The notes below the pieces were generated by a model that was not told where the DNA came from, made no database searches, and saw nothing but the letters and a program-made list of their open reading frames with translations. Shown one piece after another: positions 47,809-60,046 of a stretch of DNA of 64,000 nucleotides. The stretch is from Costus lasius. Its lineage: Eukaryota; Streptophyta; Magnoliopsida; Zingiberales; Costaceae. A program made the position numbers and the translations under genes. Where the stretch lies: the NCBI GenBank assembly GCA_027563935.2, contig CM050454.1, positions 75,784,596 through 75,848,595 of the forward strand, written 5' to 3'. How positions within the stretch are numbered: the first letter of the stretch is position 1; every line of letters starts with the position of its first letter.

Positions 47809-50800
47809 TACATTCTAGTGCTAACCCCTCCCTCTGAGGATTGGAGGCAAACCAGTATTTTCACGACTTACATCAAATGTAACGGGCATTCGTGTAAGAT
47901 TGTTATTGATGGGGGGTAGTAGCCTGAATGTGGTGTCACGCACCGCAATCACCCGGTTCAACCTTGCACGTGAACCCAACCCGAAGCCATATTCCATTGC
48001 GTGGGTTGACACATCGATCCTACCAGTCACCCACCGGTGTCAGGTTCCTATTAGTTTTGGAGACTATAAGGAGAAAGTTTGGTGCGACGTGGCAACTATG
48101 GATGTTGTCCACGTGCTGTTGGGTCGCCCTTGGCTATACAGCCATGATGTGGTCCACTATGGCCGGTCGAACACTTATGTCTTTAACCACAATGACCAGA
48201 AAATCTGGCTCAACCCACTCACACCCAAAGAGTTGCATGCATCAACATCTAAGGGCTTGATTGTGCCCACGAAACCCACTGCAGTTGTGTCCTTAATGCG
48301 CACCCCAGCGCTGATCTACGAAGCTAGTGAGACCAAGGTGGTCTATGCCTTGATGTTGCGTGAGGTGGTGGACCCATTACCCCATGCAGAGACGGACCCT
48401 CCAGCCGACATCGCCCCTCTCTTGTCTGAGTTTAGCGACATCTCAACCGAGGATCTGCCTCATGGACTCCCCCCCCCCCGGAAAGGGAGATCCAACATGC
48501 AATAGACTTGGTGCCGGGAGCTCCTCTCCCAAACTTGCCCCACCGTAGACTCAACCCCACTGAACACACCGAGTTGCAGTGTCAAGTGGATTTACTCCTC
48601 ACCAAGGGGTACATCCGCGAGAGCCTTAGCCCATGCGTTATCCCTGCCCCACTCACGCCTAAGAAGGATGGATCTTGGTGCATGTGCATAGATAGTCGAG
48701 CTATTAATAGGATCACCGTCAAGTATCAGTTCCCCACACCCCTTCTTGATGACATGCTCGATTTGGTTTTGGGTTCGTCATAGTTTTCAAAGTTGGACCT
48801 CCGGAGCGGATATCACCAGGTTTGCATCCACAAGGGTGATGAATGGAAGAATGCATTCAAGACCAAGGATGGTTTGTACGAGTGGTTTGTCATGCCCTTT
48901 GGCATGACGAATGCCTCCTCCACATTCATGAGGCAGATGAGTCAAGTCCTCAAGCCCTACATGGGCAAATTCCCGGTCGTCGACTTTGACGAAATTCTGG
49001 TTTTCAGCCGCACTCGAGGGGAACACTTAAAGCATCTTCGCTCTACCTTTGAGATTATCCAGAAGGAGCGCCTCTTCCTTAACACGAAGAAGTGCACCTT
49101 CATGGCCACCCAAGTCCACTTTCTGGGGTACATAGTGTCTGACCAGGGTCTCTTTGTTGACCCCGCCAAGATTGATATCATTCGGCATTGGCCTGAACCT
49201 CGCACTTCTTCTGAGGTTCACAGTTTCTTAGGTCTTGTTGGGTTCTACCGTCGATTCATCTGTGGGTTTAGCACTGTTTTTACCCCATTAACCCAACGTC
49301 TATTGAAAGATGACTTTGAGTGGACACTGGCCACTCAGTGTGCCTTTGACGCCCTTAAGGATGCCCTTACTACAGCCCCCGTTCTTCGATTTCCAGACTT
49401 TTCCAAAGTCTTTGAAGTTGCATGCGATGCCTCCGGTACTAGGATTGGAGGAACTCTGAGCCAAGAAGGCCACCCGGTTGCCTTCTTTAGCGAAAAACTA
49501 AATGCCGTTTGGCAGCAGTACTCCACATACGACAAAGAATTCTATGCCATAGTCCAATCATTAATGCAGTGGAGGCACTATTTACTCCACCGAGAGTTTG
49601 TCTTGTATAGTAACCTCCAGGCTTTATCCTTCTTGAGTGCCCAAAAGAAGTTGGGTGCCCGGTATGCCAAGTGGGTGGAGTACTTGCAACAGTATACTTT
49701 TGTGATTAGCCATAAGGCGGGTAAGGAGAACGTTGTAACGGACGCCCTGAGCCGAGTAAGGATCCTTTTGTGTGTTATGCGTACCTGTATCAATACCTTC
49801 GCCTATGTTAAGGATAAGTACCCTAGCTGTCCTGATTTTCATGCCATCTATACTTGCCTGAGCGAGTCTGAGGATGTCGAGTCGCCTTACCAGTTGTGTG
49901 AGGGTTATTTGTTCTTTGGGAACCGGTTGTGTATTCCCTGATCCACCCTTCGTGACCACCTTCTGTTAGAGTTACACACGGGTGGTGTTGCCGGCCACCA
50001 TGGATGTGATAAGACATTTGAGATGGCCGAGGAATGCCTGTTTTGGCCCACCTTGCACAAAGACGTGGAGCGCATTGTCCGCCACTGTGGCACTTGCCAA
50101 ATGACTAAGCCTCGACCCCTGAACACTGTATTGTACACCCCACTACCTATTTCTGAGGGTCCCTAGAAGGACCTTAGCATGGGCTTCGTCCTGGGGTTGC
50201 CCCGCACTGCGTCTAGATTTGATTCCATCTACGTCGCAGTGGATCGCTTCTCCAAGATGGCCCATTTCATCCCCTGTTCTAGGACAGCGGATGTGTCCCA
50301 CGTAGCCCATCTATTCGTTAGGGAGGTAGTTCACCTCCATGGCCTCCCACTCTCTATAGTGTCCGATCGCGACACCCGCTTTGTGAGCCACTTTTGGCAA
50401 TCACTGTGGGCACAATTAGGGACCACCCTTAAGTTCTCTACAGCCTATCACCCACAAACTGACGGCCAAACTAAGGTCGTTACTGTAGTTTGGGCAACTT
50501 GCTCCGTTGTCTCGTTGGTGATCACACTAAGAGTTGAGACACTGTGCTTCCTATTGCAGAATTTGCGTATAATAGTGCAGTCAATGGGTCTACCCATCTA
50601 AGTCCCTTCCAAATGGTCCTTGGATAGCAACCATGAAAACCTATTGACTTGCATGTCCTTCCCATGGAGTCCCATCTTTCTGAGCATGCATTTTCCTTTG
50701 CTAGTCATATCGCGAGTTTGCATGAAGAAGTTCGGCATCGGATCTATTTAGGAAACACTCAGATTGCTCTGAAGGCCAACGAACACCGTAGGCCACTCCA

Positions 50801-51170
50801 TTTTAGTGTAGGTGATCTGGTGGGGGTGCGCATCCACCCCGAGAGATTGGCAAATTGGGTGCACTTTAAGCTACAGGCACAATACATGGGGCCCTATGCG
50901 GTACTACAACGGGTAGACTCCAATGCCCATGTCCTCGATCTACCGGAAAGCATGGGGATCCATCCTGTATTCAATGTCACGGATCTTCTTCCCTACCACG
51001 ACCGGTTGGAGGAGCACCTCACCACCGATGAGCATCCCCTTAGTTCTCCAGAGGAGAACTCTTCAAACCAAGGGGGATTGATCCAGGAGGACCCTCCACG
51101 GCAACTCCAGAACCGGAGAAACATGGTCATTTTGTGGACTCCCCTCCAAACAAGGTTCCACCACCTGTAA
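47809..51170 (+). pseudogene. Gyp1-III pol: protease, RT, RNase H, integrase
   Basis: Protease near 47900 has active site DGG followed by a G-run frameshift. The frame 47900-48505 continues the protease and linker. RT covers about 48508-49200, with a TAG at 48781-48783; the YxDD box reads DFDEIL, so the catalytic pair is Asp-Glu and not Asp-Asp. RNase H (49430-49760) keeps the first Asp and the Glu, but the third site reads SNL instead of TDH. Integrase (49940-50600) keeps an HHCC-like site and the two Asp ([14 protein letters not shown]) but has DGQTK where the catalytic Glu belongs. The GPY-type C-terminal part is at 50800-51000. Clearly dead. Confidence 0.87.
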
Positions 51171-51278
51171 AATGTTCAAAGGGGTCCGACACAATCACGA
51201 TAAGGCGATCTCAATGTTCAAGTCAACCACCCGATCAATTCGTGGGTGCCATCAGTCCATTATCAGCCCACACGGAGG

Positions 51279-51295
51279 TGTTGCGACCCATGTGC
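51279..51295 (+). repeat. First 17 bp of the Gyp1-III 3' LTR
   Basis: Identical to the first 17 bases at 45682. Ends in TGTGC, the target duplication of Cop2-III (second copy 63646-63650). Confidence 0.88.
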
Positions 51296-52455
51296 TGTTG
51301 GTGTGTATGCCCTGAGACCTAGTATTAGTCCATCATTATGGCATTGTCAATATCAATGTTTGTCTACATCTGCGATTATGTACTTACATGATAATGTCCC
51401 TAGAGACAGATCGGATCTGTGCTCAAATGGTTGTCCCCAGCCAATGTACTTGAGTGGTTATGGGACAGCTCTGGTACTTATGAGACTGGTATATGGGCTG
51501 GTTATGCACGAGGTGCTAACGCAGACATATGGGTATATCAGTGGTGGATATACTGGACCAACCCGCTGTGAGGCTATGACTTGGTGTCATGAGTTATCCT
51601 CACAAGTGATAGGAGATGTATTGATCTCTTGACTTGAGGTCATTGACCGTTCTATATGGTTAGGGACATGCTTTGATATTACTAACACTTTGCCATAGTT
51701 GGGAGGTAATAATAGTTGTCATTGAGCATGTCACGACCCATATGAGAAGGTCAATGGACAGACATAGGATTTGCCCCTTCCTAAGGGACGCTTAATATCC
51801 ATGGAACTCTTCTATGGTTCTATGACTGAAAGTGTATGGCCATACCATGACAACCTGATTTAGTCATGACCATGTGATTGGGTGAAAACAAGTGATGACA
51901 TACTTGTCCAATCGGATATCAGTTTGGAAAAGGGACTATAATGTATCTGTACCTAGCTGCGATGATGGGGATGTTGATGTCGATATCCATTCCGATGACT
52001 AGGGTAGCAATGATGCATTGCTAGGTGCTACTCATTGCTTGTGGTGACCTTAGGTCAGCACTGCCAATGTCAGAAGAACCTACAAGGTCGCACACCTTGA
52101 TACTCGAGTTCTCGTATTGATCGGGAAGCCTTATGATTGAGTTATTGGATAACTCAGATCTATTTGGGAGATTTCATCAGTGCTAATGGGCCTGATGAGA
52201 TGGAAGAGAGTTATTGGAGCCAAACTTCATTTTTGGCCGTTTGACTCTAAATTGACCAAGATTGATCACATTTGGATTAGGGTTGCATGAGATTGGATCC
52301 AATGGCTTAATCAACCCATGTAATGAAGTTTGGGTTAGCTAATTACCCAATGAGGCCCAATTACAAGTTGTCATAAAGAGATTAGAGCCCATAAGGGTAT
52401 AATGGGGAGAAGATTACCTCTTTAGTCGCCTATGGGTATAATGGGGATGTCTTGG
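51296..52455 (+). repeat. Left part of solo LTR Cop2-III
   Basis: First 1160 bp of the LTR. Its last five bases CTTGG are the target duplication of Gyp2-I. No gene seen. Confidence 0.9.
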
Positions 52456-55288
52456 TGTAACATCCCGTTATCTTAACCCCAAACAAATGGCACAATTCAT
52501 GAATGATACAGGATGTTTCATATAAGATCGATTCATATGCTAGGTAAAACCGAGTTCAAGAAAACACGATCTGAAAATTTCCACAAACCCATACATAAAT
52601 ATCCACAAAACACAAATCTCATAAATCACAAAAGGGTACCTGCCACCACGCAATCCTTGCACTAGACATATGCAAGGCAACAGTTATATCAAATCCGATG
52701 GCATAAATACAATTCGATTCGAAATTCAAAGCAAAGCCACAAAGTCGATTTTATAAACTCATACCAAACACCGAAACCAGGCTGAAGCCCGCGGTGACAC
52801 AAAAATCAAACTCATTTAACTGCCACAATCTGACAACACAAATTTCACATAGTTCACGTGGTTCACACAAATTCACATTCATCATTCATATAGTTCGTAT
52901 ATCTCATATAGTTCGGCCACAATCGGCCTCATAATTAAGAACAAAAGTTCTTAAATATAATCACAGCAAACTAGCATAATGTCCACGCCAATGCTAACTC
53001 AAGAAATGCGCCCCTGCTCTATGCCTGAAAATAGTGAGGGGTGAGCTACACAGCCCAGTGAGTGGATAGTCTAAATCGACCATCCATAACATACATTCAA
53101 AAATATAGGCAGATTATTTTAAAAATCTTTAACAGAACATTATGTCAATATACAACAAGATTAAATACAGAAGTCATATAAACAGCCAGATGTACACACC
53201 AACATATAACAAACTCAGGTTCTAAACAAACTCAGGTTCTAGAGTTATACACTAAACCAACTAAACACACCAATACTTAGTTAACCTAGTTGTCCAGCAT
53301 ATTCAGTAGTGACCAATACGGTCTAACCCGGCTTTGGCCTAAGCACTGGGAGCTGCAAAATCTCGTGCAACACATAAACATGGACAGTGAGTACAATCAA
53401 GAGGTGGCCCCCGCCAGGTCATGACGTGGCACTTTGCTCTAAAACACCCCATAAACACATCGATGGCTTGTGTGTAGATTCAAGAGGTGGCCCCCGCCGG
53501 GTCACGGCGTGGCACTTTGCTCTACGACACCCCATATCACAAAAAGAGAGTGATGACATCAAGAGGTGGCCCCTGTCTGACCAAGACATGGCACTTTGCG
53601 TCAAAACCCGTTCTCCCAAAAGGTTCCTACTGGACAACAGACACATCTTATATCATATTTCATAAAGGTGGACTCCTAAGTGTCAACTAGACTCTAGGAT
53701 AGTCATCACAAAAATCATATCGGGCAGGCTGAACATCAACCCCCATCACAATAATCATAATAGGCAGGCTGAACATCAACCTCCTCACATATCACAATAC
53801 AGGGCTGAAAATTCAAATCCTTAACATATCACATATTGACCATCCCCTTGAGTACACAGCTGCACTTAGCCTTAGTCCTAACCAATACATAACACATAAT
53901 ATTCAAAATTCCCATAATCACATAATTTTCAAAAATCTCATAACCACATAATGTTCACAATTCACATAATCACATAATGTTCACAAATCACATAACAACA
54001 TAATATTCCAAAAATCACATAAACACCTAATATTTAAAAATCACATAATTACATAATATTAACAATCATATAAAGTAGTGTGGTCCTTAGGTTTCATGCT
54101 GATTAGTTCAGTCAAACCTTACTAGGTTATCACCCAAATTTCTCAAACAATTTCTTAACATTGCAGTTAACAAGCATCCATAAAAATTAACATAAAACTA
54201 AAACATGTAGTCATACAAACTATCCATAAAATTAACAAAAACTAAAACATGTATTCATACAAACTATTTTACAAATCTCTACATATAACCCACGGTTAAC
54301 ATAACATATTATCTATTAAATTTTACACCTTGAATTAACATGAATTTCATGCTCAAACCATTGGTCTAAAACTTCCGAAATTCCATAAATTAATACCTTA
54401 AATTTCATATTACCAATTTTCGGTTTTCATAAACAATCATCAAGATTATTTCGGTTTACATGGAAATTTAGGTTTTCATGGAAAAATACAATTCGGTTCT
54501 CATGAAGAACAATACCCTAAATTCGGTTTTCATACCCTAAATACACTTTGGATAATTTCGGTTTTAACATGGTAAATTTTCCAAGAACTCAAGTGTATCA
54601 TTTAACACAAACACAACCAAATTGTTAAATCAATTAAGACATTCCACTCACCTTGAACCGTGAACACCAATAAGAAAAACCCTTCCAAAAAATTCGTCTA
54701 AGGCTTTGAAAGACGCCACCAAACACCAAGGAATGCCGGCCAAAGGAAGAGGAAGAGGAAGAAAGGAATTTCGCCTCCAAGCCTCCAAGAATCGCCCACT
54801 TCTTCCTAGCCGTCGCCCAAGTTTTCTCCCAAGCCAAAATCGCCAATTTTCTTTCCCCAATCGTTAAACCCACTAAAAATTCGGTTTTTGAATTTTAAAC
54901 CCACTAACCAATTAATTCAAATAGGGTTTAACCCCTTTAACTAATTAAAATCGAATTTTAAATCCAATTAGCTAATTCACATAGGTTTTAATCCATTTAA
55001 CCACTCACTTAACGAAAATCCAATAAGGATTTAATTAACATCCAATAAGGATTTAATTAACCACTAAGCTCTAATTAATTTATCATAAACAACCAATAAT
55101 AATTTATCATAAATTAACACAGCCAATAATCAAATAAATAATCTCTAATTAATTTACAATAAATTAACAACCAAAAATCTCTAGTTAATTAACTATTAAC
55201 AACCAATACATAGAAAAATATCACAGTCAATAATTTTAGACAAAATCAAAATAATGCTTACCAGGACTTAAGATCCTTGGATCTTACA
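52456..55288 (-). repeat. 3' LTR of Gyp2-I (left copy, 2833 bp)
   Basis: Plus strand from TGTAACATCCCGTTATC to CTTGGATCTTACA. AT-rich, with internal tandem repeats at 53399-53640, many ACATAA-type short repeats at 53881-54062, and duplicated blocks at about 54181-54265 and 55018-55062. Short open frames here are LTR sequence and recur in the right copy. Confidence 0.96.
53399..53640 (+). repeat. Three imperfect 80-bp tandem repeats in the Gyp2-I LTR
   Basis: Units start at 53399, 53482 and 53561, each beginning AAGAGGTGGCCCC and with GTGGCACTTTGC or ATGGCACTTTGC about 30 bases in. The first two units are much closer to each other than to the third. The right LTR has the same array at 60990-61231. 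Confidence 0.9.
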
Positions 55289-55301
55289 TCCCTCCCTCCT
55301 T
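55289..55301 (-). other. Polypurine tract of Gyp2-I
   Basis: Reverse complement AAGGAGGGAGGGA, directly next to the LTR. Confidence 0.85.
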
Positions 55302-55324
55302 ATAAAGCTTTAGTCCTCTAAAGC

Positions 55325-56170
55325 TCAAATCATATCATCAAAGAGATAAGCATAAAATTTCCTCATATCAGCTTCAGTCTCCCATGTCGCCTCCTCAACC
55401 GACTGATTTCCCCAGATAACCTTTACCAAAGGTATAGTCTTGTTCCTCAGAACTTTATCCTTTCTATCCACAATCCGGAGAGGTCTTTCCTCAAAAGTCA
55501 AATCACTCTGAATCTGAAGAGGTTCCAACTCCAACACATGAGATGGATCAGGATGATATTTCCTCAAAGCAGAGACATGGAATACATTATGCACATGATC
55601 CAAAGCAGGAGGTAAAGCTAACCGGTAAGCCACTGGACCAATTCTCTCAATAATGTCAAAAGGTCCTACAAACCTAGGGCTCAGCTTGCCCTTTCTGCGA
55701 AACCTCATAACACCCTTAGTAGGTGACACCTTTAAGAAAACATGATCCCCTACCATAAACTCCAGGGAACGACGACGGTCATCAGCATAACTCTTCTGTC
55801 TGTCCCGAGCAATCTTCAATTTATCCTGAATCTCTCTGACTTTATCAGTAGTCTCCTGAACTGCATCAGATCTCAAAATCATTCTGTCACCAGTTTCCTC
55901 CCAACACAAGGGAGTCCTACACCTTCTTCCATACAAAGCCTCATATGGAGCCATCTGAATACTGGAGTGGAAACTATTATTATAAGTGAACTCTATCAAA
56001 GATAGATCCCGATTCCACTCAGAACTCCAATCAACCACATAGGCTCTCAATAAGTCTTCTAGAGTCTGTATAGTACGCTCCGTCTGGCCATCAGACTGAG
56101 GATGGTATGCTGTACTAAAACTCAACTTAGTACCCAAACCCTCCTGTAAACTCTTCCAAAATCTGGACAA
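55325..56170 (-). pseudogene. Gyp2-I integrase end and chromodomain-like C-terminus
   Basis: Continues the gag-pol reading after a 1-bp loss near 56171. It shows [12 protein letters not shown], the catalytic Glu region DGQTERTIQ, the GPY-like part (RFVGPFDIIERIGPVAYRL) and an end with IWGNQSVEEATWETE, typical of the chromodomain of plant Tekay/Del elements, which directs integration to heterochromatin. No start of its own: it is the end of the polyprotein. Confidence 0.9.
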
Positions 56171-59100
56171 AATCGAGAGTCCCTATCAGACACAATATCA
56201 ACAGGCACTCCATGCAGTCTGACTATCTCATCAATGTACAATCTAGCCAGCCTCTCTAAAGAATAAGTCATCTTGATCGGGAGAAAATGGGCTGATTTAG
56301 TGAGTCTATCAACAATCACCCAAATAGCATCATGACCCAATCTGGTTCTAGGCAAACCACACACAAAATCCATACTGATGCATTCCCACTTCCACTCAGG
56401 AATAGGAAGGGGCTGCAACAAACCACCAGGCTTCTGGTGTTCAGCCTTTACAGTCTGACAAGTTAAACACCTAGAGACAAAATCAGTTACTTCTTTCTTC
56501 ATACCCGGCCACCAAAAATTTTTCTTAAGGTCCTGATACATCTTAGTCACACCAGGATGTAGAGAATATTTGGAGCTATGGCTGTCCTCCAATATTTCTT
56601 TCCTCAAGCTCGGTTCCTCAGGGACACATACCCTTCCACGAAACCGAAGAATACCATCATCAGACAGGCTAAAATCCTGAACTGCGCCATCAACCAAACT
56701 ATCCCTGATCTGAACTAATCTCGGATCCACAGACTGCTGATCTCTAATCTTCTGCAACAAAGCAGACTGTACTCTGAGAAAAGCCACATAACCAGTCTGA
56801 ACTTTAGGAGAAACACTGATCCTGAGATCTCTGAACTCCTGCAGTAACTGCCACTCACTAACCCGTAAAGCAGCTACTGAAGTAACTGGATGTCTGCTCA
56901 GCGCATCCGCCACTACATTGGCCTTTCCAGCCTGATACTGAATGGAGAAGTCATAGTCTTTGATCAACTCCATCCATCTTCTCTGTCTCATGTTCAACTC
57001 CTTCTGAGTGAAGATATACTTGAGACTCTGGTGATCAGTGAACAGATCAAACTCCTGACCCAGCAAATAGTGACGCCATATCTTCAAAGCAAAGACTACG
57101 GCCGCCAACTCTAAATCATGAGTAGGGTAGTTCAATTCATACTCCTTCAGTTGTCTCGAAGCATAGGCTACCACAGAACCCTTCTGCATCAAGACACAAC
57201 CCAACCCTTTGCCAGAAGCATCCGTATAAACAGTAAACCTTTCCCCATCACTAGGAATAATGAGGATTGGTGTACTAGTCAACCTCCTCTTCAGCTCTTG
57301 GAAGCTCTCTTCACACTTGTCATCCCAAATAAACTTAGCCTCCTTTCTAGTCAATTTAGTTAAAGGACCCGCCAGCTTGGAGAATCCCTCAACAAATCTC
57401 TGGTAGTAACCTGCTAAACCCAGGAAACTCCTGATCTCAGTAGCACTAGTCGGTCTTCCCCAATTGAGAATGGCTTGCACTTTAACTGGATCCACAGACA
57501 CCCCTTGACCAGAAATCACATGCCCAAGGAAACTGATCTTCTCTAGCCAGAACTCACACTTACTAGCCTTGGCATATAACCGGTTCTTCCTCAGAACCTC
57601 CAGCACTCTGCGCAAGTCTCTGACATGATCTGAAGTAGTCCGTGAGTATACCAAAATATCGTCTATAAAGACTACCACACAAGAGTCAAGCAATTCATGG
57701 AATACCCTGTTCATCAAATCCATGAAGACAGCAGGTGCATTCGTCAGTCCAAAAGGCATAACTAAAAATTCGAAATGCCCATACCTGGTCCTGAAAGCAT
57801 ACTTAAATATATCCTCATCCTTGACTCTAAGCTGATAATACCCTGATCTCAGATCAATCTTAGAGAACACTGTAGCTCCCTGTAATTGATCAAACAGATC
57901 ATCAATTCTGGGGAGAGGATACTTATTCTTGATAGTCACTTGGTTCAGTTGCCTGTAGTCTATACACATCCTCAGGGTTCCATCTTTCTTCTTTACAAAT
58001 AGCACTGGCGCTCCCCAGGGAGAAGCACTAGGCCGAATATACCCTTTCTCTAGCAATTCCTCCAGTTGTTTCTTAAGCTCGGCCAACTCTGAAGTAGCCA
58101 TACGATAAGGAGCTCTGGAGATAGGTGCCGTACCTGGCGCCAACTCAATGCCAAACTCTACCTCTCGAATTGGTGGTAAACCTGAAAATTCCTCAGAGAA
58201 CACGTCAGGAAATTCTTTCACCACTGCCATCTGAGTCAAATCAGAAGTAGAATCATCCTGCACCTTAACATGCGCAAGATAACCCTTGCATCCACTAGCA
58301 AGTAACTTCCTGGCCTGCAGGAAAGATATTACATGCGGTCCTTGGTCCGACACAAGACCTCTCACAAAAATCCGGTTCCCATCTAGCAGATTTAAAGTGA
58401 TTACTTTCTCAAAGCAATCCACAGAGGCATGATGTGAGGATAACCAATCCATACCTAGGATGACATCATAATCTTGCATGTCTAAAAGGATTAAATCCAC
58501 TAGAAACTCATAACCCTCTACATGCACCACACAATCAGCACACACAGTGTCTGTAAACAATGACTTTCCTAAGGGAGTACTGACAGACACAACATAATTC
58601 ATCACCTTAGGTAACACAGGTAAACATGCAGCAAACTTAACAGATACAAAAGACAAATTTGCACCAAGATCAAATAAAATGCGAGCTAACTGATCAAATA
58701 CAAATAAGGTACCTTCCACAACGGATCGGGAAGCTCGTGTATCCTTCTCAGCCACAGCATAAACTCTAGTCTGGACTGTAGGCTTATCTGCGCCTCTAGG
58801 CTGTATCTCAGGCTCTTTGCAGTCCCTGACCATGTGCCCCGGTTTCTTACACCTGAAGCACACGCCATTCTTCTTATAACAGTCTTTCACTAGATGTCCC
58901 TTGAGCCCACAATAATTGCAAGTCCAGTTCTCATTGTTACTGATCTTTGCCTCCCAGGCATCCCTGAACTGCTGCGGTGCATCCCTGGACTGCTGCGGTG
59001 CCTTGTAAGAGTAAGGCTTATACCTGCTCTTCTTGTAGTCCTTATGTTTAGGGTACTTCTTACCCTTGCCGCCACTACCATACTGAGGAACCGCCGCCTC

Positions 59101-59919
59101 AGCTGCAGGAACCACTGTCACGGCAACATGAGAACTCCTCTCAGCTATGTATCTCTCAATGGTGCGTGCTCGCCCAACAGTCTCAACATAGGTCTCCAAA
59201 TGCTGAGCACCAACCTGCTCTCTAATGTCCCATCTGAGACCTCTGAGAAACTTGGTAGCTCTCCTCTTTTCAGTGTTTATCAGATGAGGAGCATACTTTC
59301 CCAATTTCGTGAACTGTAATTCATACTGGTCCACAGTCATATCACCCTGCTCCAGGTGAATGAATTCCACCTCTCGGTCCTCAACCAAGCTATCGGGGAA
59401 GTACTTCTCGTTAAATCGAGACAAGAAGTAAGGCCAATCTACAGTCTCATGTCTTTCTTCGGCAAGTCTCACCACGCCCTTCCACCACTCATCTGCGTCA
59501 GCACGCATCATATAGGTGGTCAGACATAACTTGTCTTCGTCCGAGCACCGCATAACTTGGAAAATCTTTTCCAAGCACAACTGCCAGTTCTCGGCAGTAC
59601 TGGATTCTGAGCCCCCATAAAAAGAGCTGGGACCCAGTTTCTGGAATTCACTCACAAGTGAGGCATAGCGCCTGTGAGCGCCCTCCTGAGAGTCATCCCC
59701 CACCGCTCGAGTAGTAGTCTGGGGTCTCTCTTGAGTTAACTGCTGCAAAAGCTGCTGTTGTGCCTCTTGATGCTGAGTCTGTTGTTGCTGCAGCATCTGA
59801 GCTTGCCTCTCTATCATGGCACCTTGTTGCTGTACCATGCCAGTCAGAGCCTCAATAGTTCTCGTGAGGTTCGAAGGCTGCTCATCCTCGCCACTAGCAT
59901 TTCCTCTGGTTCGCACCAT
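56122..59919 (-). CDS. Gyp2-I gag-pol polyprotein, open for 1265 codons, then frameshifted
   Basis: Starts with an ATG at 59917-59919. Residues are approximate: Gln-rich coiled segment 35-65; gag capsid 85-250; two CX2CX4HX4C zinc knuckles 333-367; protease near 416, whose active site reads DLG where DSG or DTG is usual; RT with FIDDIL near 753; RNase H with TDASG near 898, DLEL and TDHQSL; integrase zinc site HPGVTK...CLTCQ near 1150; catalytic Asp in VIVDRL (about 1203) and SDRDSRF (about 1245). After SRF a base is missing and the frame runs out at 56122. The part up to there looks functional except for the odd protease site. Confidence 0.94.
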   Translation of the reverse strand: MVRTRGNASGEDEQPSNLTRTIEALTGMVQQQGAMIERQAQMLQQQQTQHQEAQQQLLQQLTQERPQTTTRAVGDDSQEGAHRRYASLVSEFQKLGPSSFYGGSESSTAENWQLCLEKIFQVMRCSDEDKLCLTTYMMRADADEWWKGVVRLAEERHETVDWPYFLSRFNEKYFPDSLVEDREVEFIHLEQGDMTVDQYELQFTKLGKYAPHLINTEKRRATKFLRGLRWDIREQVGAQHLETYVETVGRARTIERYIAERSSHVAVTVVPAAEAAVPQYGSGGKGKKYPKHKDYKKSRYKPYSYKAPQQSRDAPQQFRDAWEAKISNNENWTCNYCGLKGHLVKDCYKKNGVCFRCKKPGHMVRDCKEPEIQPRGADKPTVQTRVYAVAEKDTRASRSVVEGTLFVFDQLARILFDLGANLSFVSVKFAACLPVLPKVMNYVVSVSTPLGKSLFTDTVCADCVVHVEGYEFLVDLILLDMQDYDVILGMDWLSSHHASVDCFEKVITLNLLDGNRIFVRGLVSDQGPHVISFLQARKLLASGCKGYLAHVKVQDDSTSDLTQMAVVKEFPDVFSEEFSGLPPIREVEFGIELAPGTAPISRAPYRMATSELAELKKQLEELLEKGYIRPSASPWGAPVLFVKKKDGTLRMCIDYRQLNQVTIKNKYPLPRIDDLFDQLQGATVFSKIDLRSGYYQLRVKDEDIFKYAFRTRYGHFEFLVMPFGLTNAPAVFMDLMNRVFHELLDSCVVVFIDDILVYSRTTSDHVRDLRRVLEVLRKNRLYAKASKCEFWLEKISFLGHVISGQGVSVDPVKVQAILNWGRPTSATEIRSFLGLAGYYQRFVEGFSKLAGPLTKLTRKEAKFIWDDKCEESFQELKRRLTSTPILIIPSDGERFTVYTDASGKGLGCVLMQKGSVVAYASRQLKEYELNYPTHDLELAAVVFALKIWRHYLLGQEFDLFTDHQSLKYIFTQKELNMRQRRWMELIKDYDFSIQYQAGKANVVADALSRHPVTSVAALRVSEWQLLQEFRDLRISVSPKVQTGYVAFLRVQSALLQKIRDQQSVDPRLVQIRDSLVDGAVQDFSLSDDGILRFRGRVCVPEEPSLRKEILEDSHSSKYSLHPGVTKMYQDLKKNFWWPGMKKEVTDFVSRCLTCQTVKAEHQKPGGLLQPLPIPEWKWECISMDFVCGLPRTRLGHDAIWVIVDRLTKSAHFLPIKMTYSLERLARLYIDEIVRLHGVPVDIVSDRDSRFCPDFGRVYRRVWVLS

Positions 59920-60031
59920 CTTAAATTCCTACACACACAGGCCATAGTCAGGAAAACAAACATAAACCTATCCGGTGTCTAGCAATACACAAACATGTTT
60001 TCCCCCCGAACTAAGTTTTAGCTAGCCAACT
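59920..60031 (-). other. Short leader of Gyp2-I (112 bp)
   Basis: Between primer site and gag ATG. Nothing else seen; its shortness contrasts with the long copia leaders. Confidence 0.8.
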
Positions 60032-60043
60032 CCTCTGATACCA
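60032..60043 (-). other. Primer binding site of Gyp2-I
   Basis: Reverse complement TGGTATCAGAGG, three bases from the LTR end, matching initiator tRNA-Met but for the last base. Confidence 0.9.
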
Positions 60044-60046
60044 TTC

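Noticed and set aside
53881..54062. ACATAA-rich short repeats as a CRISPR-like array or satellite
   Set aside because: Irregular spacing, no constant repeat, and inside an LTR with the same copy at the other end.
54634..54873. Possible plant gene exon on the minus strand (79 codons)
   Set aside because: Present again in the right Gyp2-I LTR (near 62230-62470); it is LTR sequence.
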